The position numbers and the translations under genes were made by a program. DNA of 11,388 nt from JAQBXX01 sp947085325 (GTDB lineage: Bacteria; Pseudomonadota; Gammaproteobacteria; SURF-13). The DNA is taken from positions 1 to 11,388 of the forward strand of contig CAMTVY010000009.1 of NCBI GenBank assembly GCA_947085325.1, written 5' to 3'. Below are positions 1 to 6,356 of this stretch, one piece after another. The notes below the pieces were generated by a model that saw only the letters and a list, made by a program, of their open reading frames with translations, was not told where the DNA came from and did not search any database. The stretch's first letter is position 1. Each line of letters opens with the position of its first letter.

Positions 1-445
1 CGATGCCCGCGCCGGGCCGGTTCGCTGCAGGCGCCGCATTAAGGCCGCCCAGGCCTTTCAGCAGCAGGGGCAGGGCCGCAGAGGATATCCAGGTGCCGCC
101 GTCGAGCACGGTGTTGATGATGCGGGTAAGGGTGTCTTCGGAGAGTTGGGCGCCGCAACACGCCGCGGCGCCCATCCCCAGCAGGGATAGCTCCACTTCC
201 GGCGAGAGCCCGGCTGCCACGATCAAGACCTTGGCGTCCGGGGTTAGCTGTTTGGTTCTGGCGATTTCGGCCTGCGGGCCGGGGGCCAGCAGGCCGAAGT
301 CAATCAGGATCAGTTTTGCGGGATGACGGGCAAGGTCTTGCCAAAGCTCAACCAGAGACCCGACAACGGTGGTCGCCCCCTTTTTCCGGAGCACGCCCTC
401 AAAGCTGGTGGTTATTTCGGGTGAGTTGGTAGCCAGTAGGTACAT
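1..445 (-). CDS. LuxR/CsgD-like regulator, degenerate receiver domain (partial, runs off left edge)
   Basis: This reading frame is open from an ATG at 445 to the window edge, giving 148 residues without a stop. It begins MYLLATNSPEITTSFEGVL and follows the beta/alpha pattern of a response-regulator receiver: strand 1 is YLLATN, strand 3 is LILIDFGLL with Asp49 at the phosphoacceptor position, and strand 4 is VLIVAAG. The N-terminal acidic pair, the switch Thr/Ser and the conserved Lys are all missing, so phosphorylation is doubtful. After the receiver comes GGTWISSAALPLLL (from residue 116), where NarL/CsgD/VpsT proteins join receiver to DNA-binding domain. The helix-turn-helix would lie outside the window, so the LuxR-type assignment is inferred from this layout. 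The ribosome binding site is weak, and an in-frame TTG two codons upstream is an alternative start. It lies downstream of, and on the same strand as, the cyclic di-GMP response regulator, but a 165-base gap with inverted repeats suggests separate transcription. Confidence 0.6.
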   Translation of the reverse strand, partial: MYLLATNSPEITTSFEGVLRKKGATTVVGSLVELWQDLARHPAKLILIDFGLLAPGPQAEIARTKQLTPDAKVLIVAAGLSPEVELSLLGMGAAACCGAQLSEDTLTRIINTVLDGGTWISSAALPLLLKGLGGLNAAPAANRPGAGI

Positions 446-475
446 GTGCAAGCCGTAGCAGTAATTTCGGTCGTA

Positions 476-545
476 CCGTTCGCCCTGAGCGCGACCCCCG
501 GCCCCTTGATACACCTGTGCCCCGGCGCAGCCTCAGGGCGAACGG
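476..545. repeat. 14-bp perfect inverted repeat, REP-like
   Basis: CCGTTCGCCCTGAG at 476-489 is repeated as its exact reverse complement at 532-545, with 42 G+C-rich bases between. It lies between the cyclic di-GMP response regulator and the left-edge regulator. Arms of this kind (CGTTCGCCCTGAG) are, from memory, common in dispersed intergenic repeats of Beta- and Gammaproteobacteria, so a REP/BIME-type element is the best guess. Neither arm is followed by a T-run, so it is not a classic intrinsic terminator, although it could stop or stabilise transcripts leaving the response regulator gene. Confidence 0.6.
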
Positions 546-558
546 GGGGCGTATCCGG

Positions 559-578
559 CAGACACTATACCGTGTCTG
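559..578. repeat. 7-bp inverted repeat downstream of the response regulator
   Basis: CAGACAC (559-565) and GTGTCTG (572-578) form a perfect inverted repeat around the 6-base spacer TATACC. On the minus strand it starts 33 bases past the TGA of the response regulator and ends 114 bases before the start of the left-edge regulator. It could be a hairpin in the response regulator's mRNA tail or an operator for the regulator gene. No T-run follows, so termination is not supported. Confidence 0.35.
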
Positions 579-610
579 TTACCGTCCCGCATTGCACAGG
601 GTAGCCGGGA

Positions 611-2362
611 TCAATGGACGGCTGCAACCCGCCTCTCGCAATAATCACGGCTGAAGCACTCTTTTATCTCGGCGGGCGGCAGCGGCTTGTTGAAATAATA
701 GCCCTGCATCTCGTTGCACCGCAGCGAGCGCAGGAAATCCAGTTGCCTGCTTGTTTCCACGCCTTCGGCGATAACCTGCAGTTTCAGGCTGTGCGCCATG
801 GCGACTATCGCCGTGGTGATGGCCATGTCGTCCGCGTCGTCGGGAATGCCCTGGACAAAGGACTGGTCGATCTTCAGCTTGGTGACGGGAAAGCGCTTCA
901 GGTAGCTGAGCGACGAGTACCCCATCCCGAAATCATCCAGGGCAATGTGTATGCCGGCATCCTTTATTTTTTGCAGGATAGCGGCGGTCTCGGCCCCGTG
1001 CATCACGCTTTCGGTAAGCTCCAGCTCCAGATAGCCGGGGTCAAGGCCGGTCTCGCTCAGCGCATCATGGATGGTGCCGATAAGATGGCGTTGGCGAAAC
1101 TGCCGCGCGGAGAGATTGACCGCCATCCGGATGGGCGGGTAGCCGGCGGTCTGCCAGGCCTTGTTCTGTTTGCAGGCGGCGCGCAATACCCATTCGCCGA
1201 TGCTCGTGATCAAACCGGTTTCTTCCGCTACGGCGATGAATTCAATCGGCGATACCAGACCGAGATCGGGGTTTTGCCAGCGCAGCAGCGCCTCTACGGC
1301 GACGATCTTGCCGGTGACAAGGTCAATCTGCGGCTGGTAGCGCAGAAACAGCTCGTCACGCTCGAGGGCGTGACAGAGCTTGTTTTCCAACCTCAGGCGG
1401 TGCGAGGCACCGTCATTCAGCATGGGGGAATAGAGTTGGAAGCCGCTCCTCAGCTCCTTGGCGCGGCACATGGCGAGATCGGCGTTTTTCAGCAGTGTAT
1501 CGGGGTTGTCAGTGTCGCCCGGGAAGATGCTTACGCCGATGCTGGCGGTGACATTGAGGGTATGGCCCACGATTTCGAAGGGCTCGGAAAAGGCGTCGCC
1601 GAGCTTCTGCGCCAACATGGCCACGTCGGCCGGATTCACGACATCGTCGACTATCAACGCAAATTCGTCTCCGACAAACCGTGCCACCGTATCGCTCTTG
1701 CGCACCATGATCGACAGGCGTGCCGCCGCCGCTATCAGCAATAAATCGCCGACGGCATGCCCAAGGGTGTCGTTGACACGCTTGAAGCGATCCAGATTCA
1801 TCAACAACATGGCCACCATGTTGTCATGCCGCGGCGCATGTATCAGCGCCTGCGACAGGCGGTCTATGAACAGCATCCGGTTGGGCAGGTTGGTGAGCGC
1901 ATCATGCGTCACCATATAGTGCATGCGCTCTTCCGCGCGCTTGCGCTCAATGGCGTAGCGCAGCGAACGCACCAGCAGCTGGGTGTCCACCTGGCCCTTG
2001 ATCAAATAGTCCTGTGCCCGGTGCTGCACGGCCTGCAACGCGAGCGCTTCGTCGTGCAACCTGCTCAACACCACTATCGGCATGTGCGGAACCGCCGCCT
2101 GCACATGGGTCAAGGTGATGAGCCCTCTGGAGTCCGGTAACATCAGATCCAGCAAAACGATGTCAAAGTGTTGCTGGGCAAGCCGCTTGAGCGCTTCAGT
2201 GAACGAATCAATATGGACGAGGATGAATTTACCGGTACGCGCATCGGCCAGCATCTCGGACACCAGCCTGGCGTCACCGGGGTTGTCTTCCACCAACAAG
2301 ATATGTATTGGCGCATCCATATTCGGATCGTGCGGTGTGCTCAGATCATGCGGATCATGCAT
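611..2362 (-). CDS. Response regulator with GGDEF and EAL domains (predicted c-di-GMP phosphodiesterase)
   Basis: The product is 583 residues. A receiver domain spans about 19-135, with acidic pair E25/D26, phosphoacceptor D72 in LLDLMLPD and K122. A GGDEF domain follows at about 150-310; its signature reads VGDEF (230-234) instead of GGDEF, although the upstream product-binding I-site RKSD (221-224) is kept. The C-terminal EAL domain (about 325-570) has every expected signature: EALLRW (E357), NLSARQF (N416), ELTES (448-452), DDFGMGYSS (D476, D477), KIDQSFV (K497), EGVET (E533) and QGYYFNKPL. It should therefore hydrolyse cyclic di-GMP in the cytoplasm, while cyclase activity is unlikely or weak; the altered GGDEF may instead bind GTP as a regulator, as known for some such proteins. 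The ATG at 2362 is preferred because GGGGAAG precedes it and the receiver fold starts just after; the frame stays open to an ATG at 2479, but that overlaps the kinase gene. The kinase 13 bases upstream is the probable phosphodonor. Confidence 0.9.
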   Translation of the reverse strand: MHDPHDLSTPHDPNMDAPIHILLVEDNPGDARLVSEMLADARTGKFILVHIDSFTEALKRLAQQHFDIVLLDLMLPDSRGLITLTHVQAAVPHMPIVVLSRLHDEALALQAVQHRAQDYLIKGQVDTQLLVRSLRYAIERKRAEERMHYMVTHDALTNLPNRMLFIDRLSQALIHAPRHDNMVAMLLMNLDRFKRVNDTLGHAVGDLLLIAAAARLSIMVRKSDTVARFVGDEFALIVDDVVNPADVAMLAQKLGDAFSEPFEIVGHTLNVTASIGVSIFPGDTDNPDTLLKNADLAMCRAKELRSGFQLYSPMLNDGASHRLRLENKLCHALERDELFLRYQPQIDLVTGKIVAVEALLRWQNPDLGLVSPIEFIAVAEETGLITSIGEWVLRAACKQNKAWQTAGYPPIRMAVNLSARQFRQRHLIGTIHDALSETGLDPGYLELELTESVMHGAETAAILQKIKDAGIHIALDDFGMGYSSLSYLKRFPVTKLKIDQSFVQGIPDDADDMAITTAIVAMAHSLKLQVIAEGVETSRQLDFLRSLRCNEMQGYYFNKPLPPAEIKECFSRDYCERRVAAVH

Positions 2363-2375
2363 TTTACTTCCCCAT

Positions 2376-3983
2376 TTATTTATCCGGCAGAGTGAAGTAA
2401 AAGGTACTCCCTGCCCCCGGTTCTGATTCCACCCATATCCTTCCACCAAGACTTTCCACGATCTTCTTGCAAATTGCAAGGCCTATCCCGGTTCCGGTGT
2501 ATTTGGCCCGGCCGGGCAGCCGTTGAAACAGCATGAATATCTGGCTGGTGAACTGCGGGTCTATGCCGATGCCGTTATCCCGCACCGAAAACTGCCAGCA
2601 GCCCTCCTTGTGCTCCGCGCGAACCTGGATCCTGGGCGGTTTTTCGGCACGGCATTTAATGGCATTGCCGATCAGGTTCTGGAACAGTTGCACCAGCTGG
2701 GTCTGGTTGGCGTAGAGCGTGGGCAGTGATTTACCGGTCACGGTAGCGTTACTCTCCTGTATGGCCACCTGCAGATTGCTCACCACCTCATTGAAGACCT
2801 TGTTGCAATCCACCTGCTCCAGGGTAGCCGGCGCCGAGCCGACCTGAGAATAGGCCAGGAGTCCGTCTATCATGCGCTGCATGCGCAGCGTGCCGTCCAT
2901 CACAAACTGCATGAATTCATCGGCGGCAGGGTCGAATCTGCCCTGGTAGCGCCGCGCCAGCAACTGGATATAACTCTCCACCATGCGCAGCGGCTCCTGC
3001 AGGTCGTGGGCGGCGACATGGGCCAATTCGTTCAGTTTATCGTTGGATCTCAACAGCTCCACGGTGCGCGCCCTCACCAGGCGCTCCAGCTCCTCGTTAA
3101 GCGCGCGCTGACGCTCCTCGGCACGCTTCTCATCCTCGATATCGGTCGCACTCCCCAGCCATTTGATGATGCTGCCGTCCTGATCCCGGAACGGCGTTGC
3201 ACGCACCACGTGCCAGTGATAGGCGCCGTCACTGGGTCTTTTGAAGCGGTACTCGGCCCGGTACGCTTCGCCGCTCTGCACCGCCTCGGCCCAGCGCTGC
3301 AAACAGTCCTGCAGATCATCCGGGTGCAGCACCGCTTTCCAGTTCCTGCCTTGACTGTGTTCGCGCGCCAGGGTGGGGTGGTTGTACCAGTAGTGGTTAT
3401 AGTAGTCCAGCGTACCGTCAGGCAGCGCGGTCCACACGACCTGGGGGACGGTAGCGGCGACAGACGGCTCCCCACCCCCCGGCTTGGCCTCCTCCGTGTT
3501 GCCGCTGACCTGGCTCACGATCAGCCGACCCAGGGCATGCAGGGCCTCTCTCTGCTCCATATTGAGCCCGCCACGGATATGATCCGCCACGCACAGCGTG
3601 CCTATGGCATCTCCGCTGGGCGTGGTCCACGGAACGCCGGTGTAAAAGCGTATGTTGGGCTCGGAGCTTACGAGGTGATTAGCGGTATAGCGTTCATCCA
3701 GCTGCGCGCCCGTGACGACGAAAACACCGGGGGGGTGCCCCGACGACGCGGCGCAGAATGACACATCGCGCGGGATTACCGGGGCAGCAGGGGCAGGCTC
3801 GGATCCGGATACCTGGCGGCCGGTGTTATCAACCAGGCCGATATAAGAAATCGACGTGCGACAGATGTGCGAAGCAAGCTGGAGGAAATCTTCGATGACC
3901 GCTTCAGGCGCGGTATCCAGAATGTTGAAGCGCCGCAAGGCTGCCAGTTGCTCTGCGTCGTGGTCAAGTGGCGGCGTTTTCAT
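2376..3983 (-). CDS. Soluble GAF-PAS sensor histidine kinase
   Basis: The product is 535 residues with no signal peptide or membrane segment, so it should sense a cytoplasmic cue. Domains in order: a GAF domain (about 20-158, with FCAAS, IRFYTGVPW and IGTLCVADH motifs); a PAS domain of the PAS_3 kind (about 178-285, LHPDDL and YRFKRPSDGAYHWH, ending GSATDIEDEK); a short coiled coil (285-318); a HisKA dimerisation domain with H326 in AAHDLQEPLR; and a HATPase_c domain with N-box N436/N440, G1 box DNGIGI (469-474) and G2 box GTGIGLA (497-503). The kinase core is complete and resembles that of phytochrome-like kinases, but no phytochrome PHY domain or bilin-binding lysate is visible, so light sensing is not supported. 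An in-frame TGA lies shortly upstream of the ATG at 3983, which fixes the start within this reading; the ribosome binding site is poor. It is followed after 13 bases by its likely partner, the receiver-GGDEF-EAL regulator. Confidence 0.9.
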   Translation of the reverse strand: MKTPPLDHDAEQLAALRRFNILDTAPEAVIEDFLQLASHICRTSISYIGLVDNTGRQVSGSEPAPAAPVIPRDVSFCAASSGHPPGVFVVTGAQLDERYTANHLVSSEPNIRFYTGVPWTTPSGDAIGTLCVADHIRGGLNMEQREALHALGRLIVSQVSGNTEEAKPGGGEPSVAATVPQVVWTALPDGTLDYYNHYWYNHPTLAREHSQGRNWKAVLHPDDLQDCLQRWAEAVQSGEAYRAEYRFKRPSDGAYHWHVVRATPFRDQDGSIIKWLGSATDIEDEKRAEERQRALNEELERLVRARTVELLRSNDKLNELAHVAAHDLQEPLRMVESYIQLLARRYQGRFDPAADEFMQFVMDGTLRMQRMIDGLLAYSQVGSAPATLEQVDCNKVFNEVVSNLQVAIQESNATVTGKSLPTLYANQTQLVQLFQNLIGNAIKCRAEKPPRIQVRAEHKEGCWQFSVRDNGIGIDPQFTSQIFMLFQRLPGRAKYTGTGIGLAICKKIVESLGGRIWVESEPGAGSTFYFTLPDK

Positions 3984-4166
3984 TGCGATGGCATATCAAC
4001 GCCAGTAGTCGCACCTGATGCACCCGCAAACGCGCACGCCTCTTCCGCAGCATACGCCCGCGCACAGGGCATATCCGGGAACGAGCAAGACATCATGTTA
4101 TATCCATGGCTCATTTTGCGTGTCTGCATCAGCCTTCGTTTCGCTTACGAAATACCTATACTTAAC

Positions 4167-4180
4167 AATTATTTATAATT
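4167..4180. promoter_or_regulatory. A+T-rich palindrome AATTAT-TT-ATAATT
   Basis: Two perfect 6-base arms flank a 2-base spacer in the most A+T-rich stretch of the divergent region. It lies 184 bases upstream of the kinase start and 185 bases upstream of the plus-strand gene. Its position suits an operator or a promoter up-element, but such palindromes also arise by chance in A+T-rich DNA. Confidence 0.25.
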
Positions 4181-4234
4181 AGATATTGCCGCGACCGTTA
4201 CTTTAGCGGACTGCCCGGGAAACTCCATTGGACT

Positions 4235-4256
4235 TTGGTACTAGCATTGGTACTAG
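4235..4256. promoter_or_regulatory. Tandem direct repeat TTGGTACTAG x2 (possible operator)
   Basis: TTGGTACTAG occurs at 4235-4244 and again at 4247-4256, one 12-bp period apart, about 110-130 bases before the start of the 114-residue protein. CATTGGACT at 4226-4234 looks like a decayed third copy. Short exact repeats at about one helical turn upstream of a gene are typical of sites for dimeric or cooperative transcription factors. No factor can be named from sequence alone. Confidence 0.45.
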
Positions 4257-4279
4257 GGTGACCCGCCTGAAACTTACTG

Positions 4280-4319
4280 TTGTGAGGTACAGATTCCGTC
4301 TATTACTTGCCGCTATAAC
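4280..4319 (+). promoter_or_regulatory. Candidate promoter of the 114-residue protein gene
   Basis: Two weak sigma70-like readings exist. TTGTGA (4280-4285) and TATTAC (4301-4306) are separated by a short 15-base spacer. Alternatively TATAAC (4314-4319), five of six bases to consensus, has no good -35 box. The 8-bp inverted repeat ATTACTTG/CAAGTAAT (4302-4309 and 4322-4329) encloses TATAAC, so a repressor bound there would cover the -10 region. Confidence 0.3.
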
Positions 4320-4329
4320 AACAAGTAAT
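4302..4329. repeat. 8-bp perfect inverted repeat ATTACTTG/CAAGTAAT
   Basis: The arms at 4302-4309 and 4322-4329 flank a 12-base spacer that contains the -10-like TATAAC. It lies 36-63 bases before the start codon of the plus-strand gene. It could be a dyad operator or a hairpin in the 5' leader of that mRNA. Confidence 0.4.
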
Positions 4330-4364
4330 CAGGCAGTCTCAGGACGCCCGGCAGGAGAGTAACG

Positions 4365-4709
4365 ATGAAACCTATCGATCTTATTCTGCGCTGTTACGCA
4401 GAGAAACAAGACCATCAGTGGCAAGCTTTTTGTCTCGACCCATGCCTGGCTGCCCAGGCGGATTCATTTGAAGATGCCAAGCGCCGACTGGCCAGCATGA
4501 TTCGTGAATACGTTTATGATGCAGTGGCAGGTGAAGACAAGGCGCATGTGGAGCAGCTATTGCTGCATCGTTCAGCCCCCTGGCGCTATTGGGTAAAATA
4601 CTATTTTTACCGCGCTCTTATCGCGTCCGGCGCCATGCACAACGAGGCAAGGAAGCTATTTCGTGAATCACTCCCGCTGGTGCCGCAGGCATGCTGCCAC
4701 AATGCTTGA
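4365..4709 (+). CDS. Conserved-looking protein with HicB/UPF0150-like N-terminal half, function unknown
   Basis: The product is 114 residues and is the only clear plus-strand gene. An excellent ribosome binding site, AGGAGAG at 4353-4359, lies 5 bases before the ATG. Residues 4-50 (LILRCYAEKQDHQWQAFCLD, then the AAQADSFEDAKRRLASMI stretch) fit the strand-strand-helix pattern of the HicB/UPF0150 fold: two strands with WQAFCLD, then a helix after DSFEDA. Residues 51-68 are acidic and helical. The C-terminal part (71-104) is rich in aromatic and basic residues (WRYWVKYYFYRAL) and could be an amphipathic or membrane-touching helix. It lacks the DNA-binding tail usual in HicB antitoxins, and no HicA toxin gene adjoins it, so a toxin-antitoxin role is not supported. 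It converges on the secretion operon and diverges from the kinase gene, so it is probably transcribed alone from its repeat-bearing upstream region. I do not recognise a specific function. Confidence 0.75.
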   Translation: MKPIDLILRCYAEKQDHQWQAFCLDPCLAAQADSFEDAKRRLASMIREYVYDAVAGEDKAHVEQLLLHRSAPWRYWVKYYFYRALIASGAMHNEARKLFRESLPLVPQACCHNA

Positions 4710-4715
4710 TGGCCA

Positions 4716-4744
4716 AGCATCGTCCGCTTACTTGTGACGATGTT
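4716..4744. repeat. Imperfect inverted repeat after the 114-residue protein gene
   Basis: AGCATCGTC (4716-4724) pairs with GACGATGTT (4736-4744) over nine positions with one G-U pair and an 11-base loop. It begins seven bases past the stop codon. It could form a hairpin in the transcript tail, but no T-run follows. Confidence 0.25.
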
Positions 4745-4808
4745 GCTGATGGGAGCGATAAATAGTGCGTAATGAGAGTAAGTGAAGGCGCTTATTTTCC
4801 CTCACCCC

Positions 4809-4833
4809 CGCCCTCTCCCGGAGGGAGAGGGCG
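4809..4833. repeat. 11-bp hairpin CGCCCTCTCCC-GGA-GGGAGAGGGCG between convergent genes
   Basis: The arms at 4809-4819 and 4823-4833 are perfectly complementary around a 3-base loop, giving a very stable G+C hairpin. It sits between the ends of the plus-strand 114-residue gene and the minus-strand adaptor gene, where a bidirectional transcription stop is expected. The CCCTCACCCC-CCCTCTCCC-GGGAGAGGG pattern is, from memory, a frequent intergenic repeat in proteobacteria. No T-run follows in either direction, so Rho-independent termination is uncertain. Confidence 0.55.
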
Positions 4834-4910
4834 AAAACCCTGCGCACTACGCCGCGTTGGGGTGATGATCTTTAGCCTGCCTGTTCCGCGCTTTACCGAA
4901 CCGTACTATC

Positions 4911-6356
4911 TCAACGCTCGCGCAGGGCGTCGTACTTGGCTTTGATCACGGGCTTCAGAAGATAGTTCAACACCGTCTTGTTGCCGGTGCGGATGTGAAC
5001 GGTGGCGACCATCCCGGGCATGATCGGCAAATTTCTCTGTCCATCGCCGCCCAGGTTGTTGGTCTTGGTGCGCACACGGACAAGAAAGAAACTTTCGTCT
5101 TTTTCGTTCGTAATGGAGTCGGCGGTAACGTTCTCGACGATGGCATCGAGACCGCCGTAGATCGAAAAATCGTACGCCGTGAACTTTACCGTTGCCTCCT
5201 GGCCGGCGTGGATGAAGGCAATGTCCGAGGGCCGGATGCGCGCCTCGATCAGCAGGTTATCCTCTATCGGGACGATCTCCATCACGTCCATGCCCGGCTG
5301 GATGATGCCGCCGACCGTGGTGATCTTGATCTGCTTGACGATACCGGCCATGGGAGAGCGGACGGAGGTTCGCTCCAGGCGGTCTGCCATGGCTACGCTG
5401 GACGCGCGGGTTTGCTCGAACTCGGCCCGCGCCATGTTGAGTTCGGTTGAGGAATCCGATCTGAATTTTGCGATCTGGCCCTCAACCTTGGTTCTCGCCT
5501 CGGCCAGACTCTGCTCCAGGCGCGGGAGCGCCAGACGGGTCGCGTCGGTCTCGCCCCTCAGATCGCTTACCTGACGTTCCAGCCGCAGCACCTCCACTTC
5601 CGACAGGACGCCCTGCGCAACCAGCGGCTTGCTGATCTCGAGTTCGCGTGAAATCAGCCGCAGGCTTTCCTCAAGCTGCTGCAAGCGCGTGCGCTTCTCG
5701 TGCAGTTCCTGGCCGCGCTGGCTGGCTTGCTGGCGCAGAACGGTGAGCGTGGCCTCCAGCTCGCTTTGCCGGTTCAGGTAGAGCTGTCTTTCCTCTTCGG
5801 CGATACTCGGGTTGTCGCGGAAGAGTTCCTCGGGAACCTGGAACGGCCGGCCTTCAACCTCGGCGGTAAGACGGGCGATTCTCGCCAGCAGCGCATCATA
5901 TTTGGCCTGTGCTTCGCCCATCGACGAGGCGAATCGCGTCTTGTCCAGGTTGAGCACGATCTGGTCTTTCTTGACGATGTCTCCCAACCTGACCGGAATA
6001 CTGGCGACGATCCCCCCCTCGAGATTCTGGATCACCTGAACCTGGGCCGAGGGAATAACCTTGCCTTCGCCGACCGTGATTTCTTCAAGCTGGGAAAAGC
6101 TGGCCCAAATCAGCGCGATAACCAGGAAGACAACAAACCCCCGGATGATCATCGAGGCGTAGCGCGGTGGCCCCTGAAAGATCGCTGCCGTACTCTCCGG
6201 CATGAGCTCGAGGTCGGCCTCCTTCGCTGCTTTCTCCTGTTCATCGGGGAGGATTAAACGCTTCGCCTTGTCGCGCAGCGAAATAAGCCATTCGGATTGC
6301 CTGGCCTTTCCCATGAGTGATGCGGCCACTTCAGAAAGTCTAGCTCTTGGCGACAT
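4911..6356 (-). CDS. HlyD/LapC-like type I secretion periplasmic adaptor
   Basis: The product is 481 residues, the usual size for the HlyD family of membrane fusion proteins, which link an inner-membrane ABC exporter to an outer-membrane TolC-like channel. A cytoplasmic N-terminal segment (1-66) is followed by one membrane helix at about 67-87 (MIIRGFVVFLVIALIWASF), then a lipoyl/barrel-sandwich half ending NLEGGIVASIPVRLGDIVKK (111-130), a long periplasmic coiled coil (about 145-325), the second lipoyl half (RTSVRSPMAGIVKQI, about 329-343) and a beta-barrel ending with MPGMVATVHIRTG (446-458), the family signature. The ATG at 6356 is chosen because GGAGGG lies at ideal spacing before it; a frame open to 6434 would overlap the exporter gene more deeply, and the ATG at 6314 lacks a ribosome binding site. 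The start overlaps the last 17 bases of the ABC transporter gene, indicating translational coupling. No TolC-like gene follows. Confidence 0.9.
   Translation of the reverse strand: MSPRARLSEVAASLMGKARQSEWLISLRDKAKRLILPDEQEKAAKEADLELMPESTAAIFQGPPRYASMIIRGFVVFLVIALIWASFSQLEEITVGEGKVIPSAQVQVIQNLEGGIVASIPVRLGDIVKKDQIVLNLDKTRFASSMGEAQAKYDALLARIARLTAEVEGRPFQVPEELFRDNPSIAEEERQLYLNRQSELEATLTVLRQQASQRGQELHEKRTRLQQLEESLRLISRELEISKPLVAQGVLSEVEVLRLERQVSDLRGETDATRLALPRLEQSLAEARTKVEGQIAKFRSDSSTELNMARAEFEQTRASSVAMADRLERTSVRSPMAGIVKQIKITTVGGIIQPGMDVMEIVPIEDNLLIEARIRPSDIAFIHAGQEATVKFTAYDFSIYGGLDAIVENVTADSITNEKDESFFLVRVRTKTNNLGGDGQRNLPIMPGMVATVHIRTGNKTVLNYLLKPVIKAKYDALRER

Larger units (their letters stand above)
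3984..4364. other. Divergent intergenic region of 381 bases
   Basis: This gap separates the leftward kinase gene from the rightward 114-residue gene and must hold both promoters. The part nearest the kinase is G+C rich and featureless. The stretch 4150-4185 is A+T rich and includes a palindrome. The right half holds a tandem direct repeat (4235-4256) and an inverted repeat (4302-4329). No further convincing gene is seen; the short plus-strand frame across 3867-4178 overlaps the kinase and has no protein-like character. Confidence 0.6.

Noticed and set aside
614..1744. Long plus-strand open frame (376 codons) antisense to the receiver-GGDEF-EAL gene
   Set aside because: It lies wholly within a convincing minus-strand gene, has no domain-like pattern, and is explained by codon bias in G+C-rich DNA.
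3006..3761. Plus-strand open frame (251 codons) antisense to the sensor kinase
   Set aside because: The minus strand encodes clear GAF, PAS and HisKA segments over the same bases.
3500..3930. Bacteriophytochrome-type light sensing by the GAF domain
   Set aside because: There is no PHY domain or identifiable bilin-attachment Cys in the usual place; only the kinase core resembles phytochromes.
4237..4251. Sigma54 (-24/-12) promoter reading of TGGTAC-N5-TTGGT
   Set aside because: The spacing fits, but the essential GC at -12 is GG, and the match is better explained by the tandem repeat itself.
4365..4709. HicAB toxin-antitoxin module
   Set aside because: No small HicA-like gene lies next to it on either strand, and the C-terminus lacks a helix-turn-helix or ribbon-helix-helix pattern.
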